This document shows positions 58,422-64,000 of a stretch of DNA of 64,000 bases, one piece after another. The stretch covers positions 157,501-221,500 of the forward strand of contig JAMFTG010000166.1 in the NCBI GenBank assembly GCA_023974075.1. The letters run 5' to 3'. Below the pieces are notes generated by a model. The model had not been told where the DNA came from and did not search any database. It worked only from the letters and a program-made list of their open reading frames with translations. This DNA is from Chaenocephalus aceratus (taxonomy: Eukaryota > Chordata > Actinopteri > Perciformes > Channichthyidae). The translations under genes and the position numbers were made by a program. The first letter of the stretch is position 1; every line of letters begins with the position of its first letter.

Positions 58422-59906
58422 TCAGGTGGATCCACCCTCACTTCCTGTTCCACCTCCAACTCCACCTGTACCTCCACAAGCTCCTCCTTCACCACGCAGA
58501 GTGCCTTTGGTGGTTTTTTTCAGCTGTTTCTTCAGCAAGGCGGCAATCTCTGCATCCTTCTCCTCCACACAACGCTCCTTCTTTTGTTCCAGTTCCTGGT
58601 TTCTCTCATGCAAAGCAACTATCTTTGCATCCTTCTCCTCCACACAACGTTCCATCTTTTGTTCCAGTTCCTGGTTTCTCTCATGCGAAGCAACTATCTC
58701 TGCATCCTTCTCCTCCACACAACGTTCCATCTGTTGTTGGAGTTCATGGTTTCTCTCATGCAAAACGACTATCTCAAAATGTTTCACCTCAAGAAAATGC
58801 AACTTCTCTTGTTTGAGTTCCTGGTTTGTCTTTTGCAAGGCAGCCATCTCTGCATCCTTCTCCTCAACACAGGGTTCTTTCAGTTGTTTGAGATCCTGGT
58901 TTGTCTTTCTCAAGGCGGCCATCTCTGCTTTGTCCTTCTCGTGCATCTTGAGGAGCTTTCCATATTTCATGTTCAGTTCCTCATTCTTTCCGCGCAAGAC
59001 TTTCTGCTCAATTTCCAGGGCATTCATTTTCACATCGTGCCTAACTTCTGGTTCCACTTTCACCTCCACATCCTCCTTCTTGTCCACCTTCACCTCCTCC
59101 ACCACACAACGTTCCTTCTCTTGTTTCAGTGTTTGGTTTTCCTTCAGAAAAGTAGCTATCTCTGCATCTTTCTCCTCAACGCAACGCAAGTTTTGTTGTT
59201 TGAGTTCCTGGTTTGTTGTTTGCAAGGCGGCCATATTTGCCTCCTCCTTAACACAACGCTCCTTCAGTTGTGTGATTTCCTGGTTTCTCTCATGCAGAGC
59301 AGCTAACTGTACAGCTTTCTCCTCAACACAACGATCCTTTAGTTGTGTGATTTCCTGGTTTCTCTCACGCAGAGCAGCTAACTGTACAGCTTTCTCCTCA
59401 ACACAACGATCCTTTAGTTGTTTGAGTTCTTGGTTAGTCTTTTGCAAGGCGGCCATCTTTGCATCTTTCTCCTCAACACAACGCTCCTTCTCTTGTTTCA
59501 GTGTTTTGTTTTCCTTCAACAAAGCAGCCATCTCTACACCTTGCTCCTCAACACAGGGTTCTTTCAGTTGTTTGAGTTCCTGGATTGCCTTTCTCAAGGC
59601 GGCCATCGTGGCTTCAACCTTCTTGTGTGACCTCTGGAGGTTTCCGTATTTCATGTTCAGGTCCTCATTGTTGAAGCGCAAGATGTTCTGCTCAATTACC
59701 TGGGCTTTCACTTTCACATCGTGCTTAAATAGCATCGCTGATTTCTCTGTATATGCGTTGAGCATCGCTTCCTTATTTTTAGCGCCTTCAATCTCAAGCT
59801 TATCCCTTAAAGTCCTCTCCTGCTCCAGCAACAACTTCATTTCCTGATTTTCTTTTTGCAGAATCTCGAGCTTGGCTGCCAGCTCATCTCTATTGTTCAT
59901 CTCCAT
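58422..59906 (-). CDS. Coiled-coil protein of 25-residue repeats, function unknown
   Basis: A single open frame of 494 codons starts MEMNNRDELAAKLEILQKEN. About twelve repeats of 25 residues (type RCVEEKDAEIAALxxxNQEL plus KQxKE) fill residues 118-460, with a Cys once per repeat. A larger block is duplicated inside: residues 62-118 and 290-346 both read HDVK, then IEQ, LNMKYG, MAALRK and LKEPCVEE. The tail (470-494) is Gly-rich. The 25-residue period equals three heptads plus four, a regular coiled-coil stutter. There are no membrane or signal segments. I do not recognise the family. It lies between two satellite arrays, in a unit that seems duplicated. The codons are intact, so it is either a recent gene or part of a mobile unit. 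Upstream exons cannot be excluded; the ATG chosen is the first in frame. Confidence 0.65.
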   Translation of the reverse strand: MEMNNRDELAAKLEILQKENQEMKLLLEQERTLRDKLEIEGAKNKEAMLNAYTEKSAMLFKHDVKVKAQVIEQNILRFNNEDLNMKYGNLQRSHKKVEATMAALRKAIQELKQLKEPCVEEQGVEMAALLKENKTLKQEKERCVEEKDAKMAALQKTNQELKQLKDRCVEEKAVQLAALRERNQEITQLKDRCVEEKAVQLAALHERNQEITQLKERCVKEEANMAALQTTNQELKQQNLRCVEEKDAEIATFLKENQTLKQEKERCVVEEVKVDKKEDVEVKVEPEVRHDVKMNALEIEQKVLRGKNEELNMKYGKLLKMHEKDKAEMAALRKTNQDLKQLKEPCVEEKDAEMAALQKTNQELKQEKLHFLEVKHFEIVVLHERNHELQQQMERCVEEKDAEIVASHERNQELEQKMERCVEEKDAKIVALHERNQELEQKKERCVEEKDAEIAALLKKQLKKTTKGTLRGEGGACGGTGGVGGGTGSEGGST

Positions 59907-60660
59907 CTCTACTGCTGTGACAAAATGACCTGTTGTTTAGCAAACTAAATGTAATTGTTCGACTGAATTAACGTCACAAAAATCCCACAAAAGTTGAGTT
60001 CACTTGTGAAGATTATCTCGCTAAAAAAACTGTAAGTATCCCTAATCTCTTCAATGATCTGACACTAGCTGGACAAATTCCTTCTGCTTTCTGCCTAATT
60101 CTCTGATGCTCTGATGATGAATTCACCGTCACAGCCAGGTCCTGCAAACTCCTAGAATATCAATGCAGAATTCAGAATTATACATGAAGGCAACAGATGA
60201 TGTCATCATTCTGAAGGTTCCATTCCAAATAAGGAGTGAAGGACATCAGCTGACAGGAAGTAAGAATGGAACCATGCTGTTGCCTAGCAATGCAATTGTG
60301 TTTAGATAAAGACATTTCTATTTTGATATGTTTCAAATTTTTGAAATGTTTATTTCTACTCTTTTAATTTCTAATTATGTGCAATGCCTTGTTTTTATGC
60401 TGCTGCAACGCAAACATTTCCCAATTTGGGATCAATAAAGTACATCTTATCTTATGTAATAGGAACCAAAAATACAGTTACGTTGAAGTTGCACTCAATT
60501 GCATTTTGATGAAGTGCCATTTTGAATAAAACTTTTTTTTACAGGATTAATACACATTAACTTCAATGAAAACATTTCTCTACTAAAATATTTTTTTATG
60601 GTGATTAATAGTCTCTTTGTTGTAATTGTCTGTCTCTTTGTAACGGTTTTCCATCTAATT
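59907..60660. other. Spacer between coiled-coil gene and satellite array 2
   Basis: This would contain the promoter of the minus-strand coiled-coil gene. Around 60418-60450 is the dispersed motif TTCCCAATTTGGGATCAATA then AAGTACATCTTATC, a LINE-tail type repeat. Nothing else is assigned. Confidence 0.4.
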
Positions 60661-60663
60661 GTA

Positions 60664-63338
60664 GGACTCTTTAAAGTAAAGACACTACATACCGATATAC
60701 ACCTGAACATCGGCAGGAGAGGACTCTTTAAAGTAGAGACACTAAGTACACCTGAACATCAGCAGGAGAGGACTCTTTAAAGTAGAGACACTACATACCG
60801 ATATACACCTGAACATCAGCAGGAGAGGACTCTTTAAAGTGGAGACACTACATACTGATATACACCTGAACATCAGCAGGAGAGGACTCTTTAAAGTAGA
60901 GACACTACATACCGATATACACCTGAACATCGGCAGGAGAGGACTCTTTAAAGTAGAGACACTAAGTACACACCTGAACATCAGCAGGAGAAGACTCTTT
61001 AAAGTAGAGACACTACATACCGATATACACCTGAACATCAGCAGGAGAGGACTCTTTAAAGTAGAGACACTACGTAGCGATATACACCTGAACATCAGCA
61101 GGAGATAACTCTTTAAAGTAGAGACACTAAGTACACCTGAACATCAGCAGGAGAGGACTCTTTAAAGTAGAGACACTTCATACTGATATACACCTGAACA
61201 TCAGCAGGAGAGGACTCTTTAAAGTGGAGACACTACATACTGATATACACCTGAACATCAGCAGGAGAGGACTCTTTAAAGTAGAGACACTACATACTGA
61301 TATACACCTGAACATCAGCATGAGAGGACTCTTTAAAGTGGAGACACTAAGTACACCTGAACATCAGCAGGAGAAGACTCTTTAAAGTAGAGACACTACA
61401 TACCGATATACACCTGAACATCAGCAGGAGAGGACTCTTTAAAGTAGAGACACTACGTAGCGATATACACCTGAACATCAGCAGGAGATAACTCTTTAAA
61501 GTAGAGACACTAAGTACACCTGAACATCAGCAGGAGAGGACTCTTTAAAGTAGAGACACTTCATACTGATATACACCTGAACATCAGCAGGAGAGGACTC
61601 TTTAAAGTGGAGACACTACATACTGATATACACCTGAACATCAGCAGGAGAGGACTCTTTAAAGTGGAGACACTACATACTGATATACACCTGAACATCA
61701 GCAGGAGAGGACTCTTTAAAGTAGAGACACTACATACTGATATACAACCTGAACATCAGCAGGAGAGGACTCTTTAAAGTAGAGACACTACATACTGATA
61801 TACACCTGAACATCAGCAGGAGAGGACTCTTTAAAGTAGAGACACTTCATACTGATATACACCTGAACATCAGCAGGAGAGGACTCTTTAAGTGGAGACA
61901 CTACATACTGATATACACCTGAACATCAGCAGGAGAGGACTCTTTAAAGTGGAGACACTACATACTGATATACACCTGAACATCAGCAGGAGAGGACTCT
62001 TTAAAGTAGAGACACTACATACTGATATACACCTGAACATCAGCAGGAGGAGGACTCTTTAAAGTAGAGACACTACATACTGATTATACACCTGAACATC
62101 AGCAGGAGAGGACTCTTTAAAGTGGAGAGACTACATACTGATATACAACCTGAACATCAGCAGGAGAGGACTCTTTAAAGTAGAGACACTACACTGATAT
62201 ACACCTGAACATCAGCAGGAGAGGACTCTTTAAAGTAGAGACTCTCCATACTGATATACACCTGAACATCAGCAGGAGAGGACTCTTTAAAGTAGAGACA
62301 CTACATACTGATATACACCTGAACATCAGCAGGAGAGGACTCTTAAAGTAGAGACATTACACTGATATACACCTGAACATCAGCAGGAGAGGACTCTTTA
62401 AAGTAGAGACACTACATACTGATATACACCTGAACATCAGCAGGAGAGGACTCTTTAAAGTAGAGGACACTACATACTGATATACACCTGAACATCAGCA
62501 GGAGAGGACTCTTTAAAGTAGAGACACTACATATTGATATACACCTGAACATCAGCAGGAGAGGACTCTTTAAAGTAGAGACATTACACTGATATACACC
62601 TGAACATCAGCAGGAGAGGACTCTTTAAAGTAGAGACACTACATACTGATATACACCTGAACATCAGCAGGAGAGGACTCTTTAAAGTAGAGACATTACA
62701 CTGATATACACCTGAACATCAGCAGGAGAGGACTCTTTAAAGTAGAGACACTACATACTGATATACACCTGGACAACCAGCAGGAGAGGACTCTTTAAAG
62801 TAGAGACACTACACACTGATATACACCTGAACATCAGCAGGAGAGGACTCTTTAAAGTAGAGACATTACACTGATATACACCTGAACATCAGCAGGAGAG
62901 GACTCTTTAAAGTAGACACTACATACTGATATACACCTGAACATCAGCAGGAGAGGACTCTTTAAAGTAGAGACACTACATACTGATATGCACCTGAACA
63001 TCAGCAGGAGAGGACTCTTTAAAGTAGAGACATTACACTGATATACACCTGAACATCAGCAGGAGAGGACTCTTTAAAGTAGACACTACATACTGATATA
63101 CACCTGAACATCAGCAGGAGAGGACTCTTTAAAGTAGACACTACATACTGATATACACCTGAACATCAGCAGGAGAGGACTCTTTAAAGTGGAGACACTA
63201 CATACTGATATACACCTGAACATCAGCAGGAGAGGACTCTTTAAAGTAGAGACACTACACTGATATACACCCTGAACATCAGCAGGAGAGGACTCTTTAA
63301 AGTAGAGACACTACACTGATATACACCTGAACACCAGC
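60664..63338. repeat. 57-bp satellite array 2 (about 47 copies)
   Basis: It has the same unit and orientation as array 1 but more subtypes: a shortened unit lacking the TACATACTGATA part (AGACACTAAGTACACCTG) recurs at about 60740, 60960, 61125, 61345 and 61510 in a higher-order pattern. The left part is more divergent than the right, which resembles array 1. Confidence 0.95.
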
Positions 63339-64000
63339 AGACATGTAAAAAAAAGATCTAGTTTTAGTTGACTAAATTAAAACAAACTTGAAATAAATCA
63401 AATACATAGTGTTGTTTTGTCCTTTGTTTATATTTATTATGATAATTGTTGAATGCAAACTTTGTAAACAAGGTAATAAAGTATGTACTGAAGTAGCTTT
63501 AAGTCAGTGTATTGATCAGGGCAGAGCCAGGTGAGCTAAAGTCACTCAATATGAAGGTAACTAGACAAAAACAGGAGGAACAGACGAGAAATAATTCTAG
63601 TGTTTTTAATTTAAATTTATTTGTATTGAATGTTGTTATTAGTTGAATTCTCAGATTAAATCTCTGGTGACTTGAAATTAAAAGTAAGAAGTTAAACGTA
63701 GACAGGAGAAACAAACGTAAAATAAATCAACGTGTCAGTATTGTTATCATTATAAAACGTTTTCTTTATTGATTGACAAAACTATACTTTAACTTAACAA
63801 GTAAACAATGGACTAAACATAAATATAGAAATGTACTATTAAGTAAATATGACAAATATAAGATACATATAAAAATGGACTATTAACCAAAGATGATAAA
63901 TATAAGATAAATATGAAAATGAACTATTCAATAAATATGAAAAATACAACAAAAATATGGAAGTGGATACTATAAACTAAACATGACGATATAACATAAA
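63339..64000. repeat. Second copy of the array flank, cut by the window end
   Basis: It matches 57298-57959 at an offset of 6041 bp. If the duplication continues, a second copy of the coiled-coil gene would be expected at about 64463-65947. Confidence 0.9.

Noticed and set aside
58326..59847. Plus-strand ORFs of 326 and 490 codons
   Set aside because: They are antisense shadows of the coiled-coil gene. The minus frame has clear heptad-like composition, the plus frames only Ser/Phe/Cys-rich or Leu-rich repeats.

Overview
The window is nuclear DNA from a teleost fish. Three vertebrate genes with introns lie in the order trim67 (+), C1orf131 homolog (-), gnpat (+), which matches human 1q42.2 (order known to me, not searched). 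The introns are packed with fish-type repeats: very long (CA/GT)n tracts, L2-like LINE pieces, many small inverted-repeat DNA transposons, and minisatellites. I cannot name the species.

Layout. Positions 1-4443: upstream trim67 intron with CA repeats and one copy of a 37-bp minisatellite element. 4444-19703: the last seven coding exons of trim67 (COS, FN3 and SPRY parts; RING, B-boxes and coiled coil lie upstream of the window), plus one candidate 78-bp cassette exon. 19704 to about 24335: probable long trim67 3'UTR. 24340-24569: a short unassigned open stretch on the minus strand that looks like a terminal exon. 25896-30347: all eight coding exons of the C1orf131 homolog (247 codons). 30348-30649: shared head-to-head promoter. 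30650-48184: all seventeen coding exons of gnpat (687 codons), with a peroxisomal C-terminal tripeptide ARL; its introns hold about 3.6 kb and 1.36 kb arrays of the 37-bp minisatellite. 48185-52720: repeats only. 52721-53150: broken Harbinger-type element with a Myb/SANT-like ORF. 53372-56326: a DNA element with about 0.5-kb inverted ends. 56327-64000: two 57-bp satellite arrays around a single-exon coiled-coil gene (minus strand, 494 aa, built of 25-aa repeats); the flank after the arrays is duplicated at a 6041-bp offset, almost identical, so a second copy of the unit probably continues past the window.

Function. Gnpat starts ether-lipid (plasmalogen) synthesis in peroxisomes. Trim67 is a neuronal class I TRIM E3 ligase. 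The C1orf131 homolog is a small basic nuclear/nucleolar-type protein. They are neighbours by ancestral synteny, and only C1orf131/gnpat show signs of shared control (divergent promoter). The most unusual content is in the non-genic part: a minisatellite born from the subterminal region of a TTAA-type transposon and expanded at three loci, (UG)n tracts pressed against at least five splice acceptors, and the satellite/coiled-coil tandem unit at the right end. All exon borders were read by eye from splice sites, phase and remembered vertebrate orthologs.
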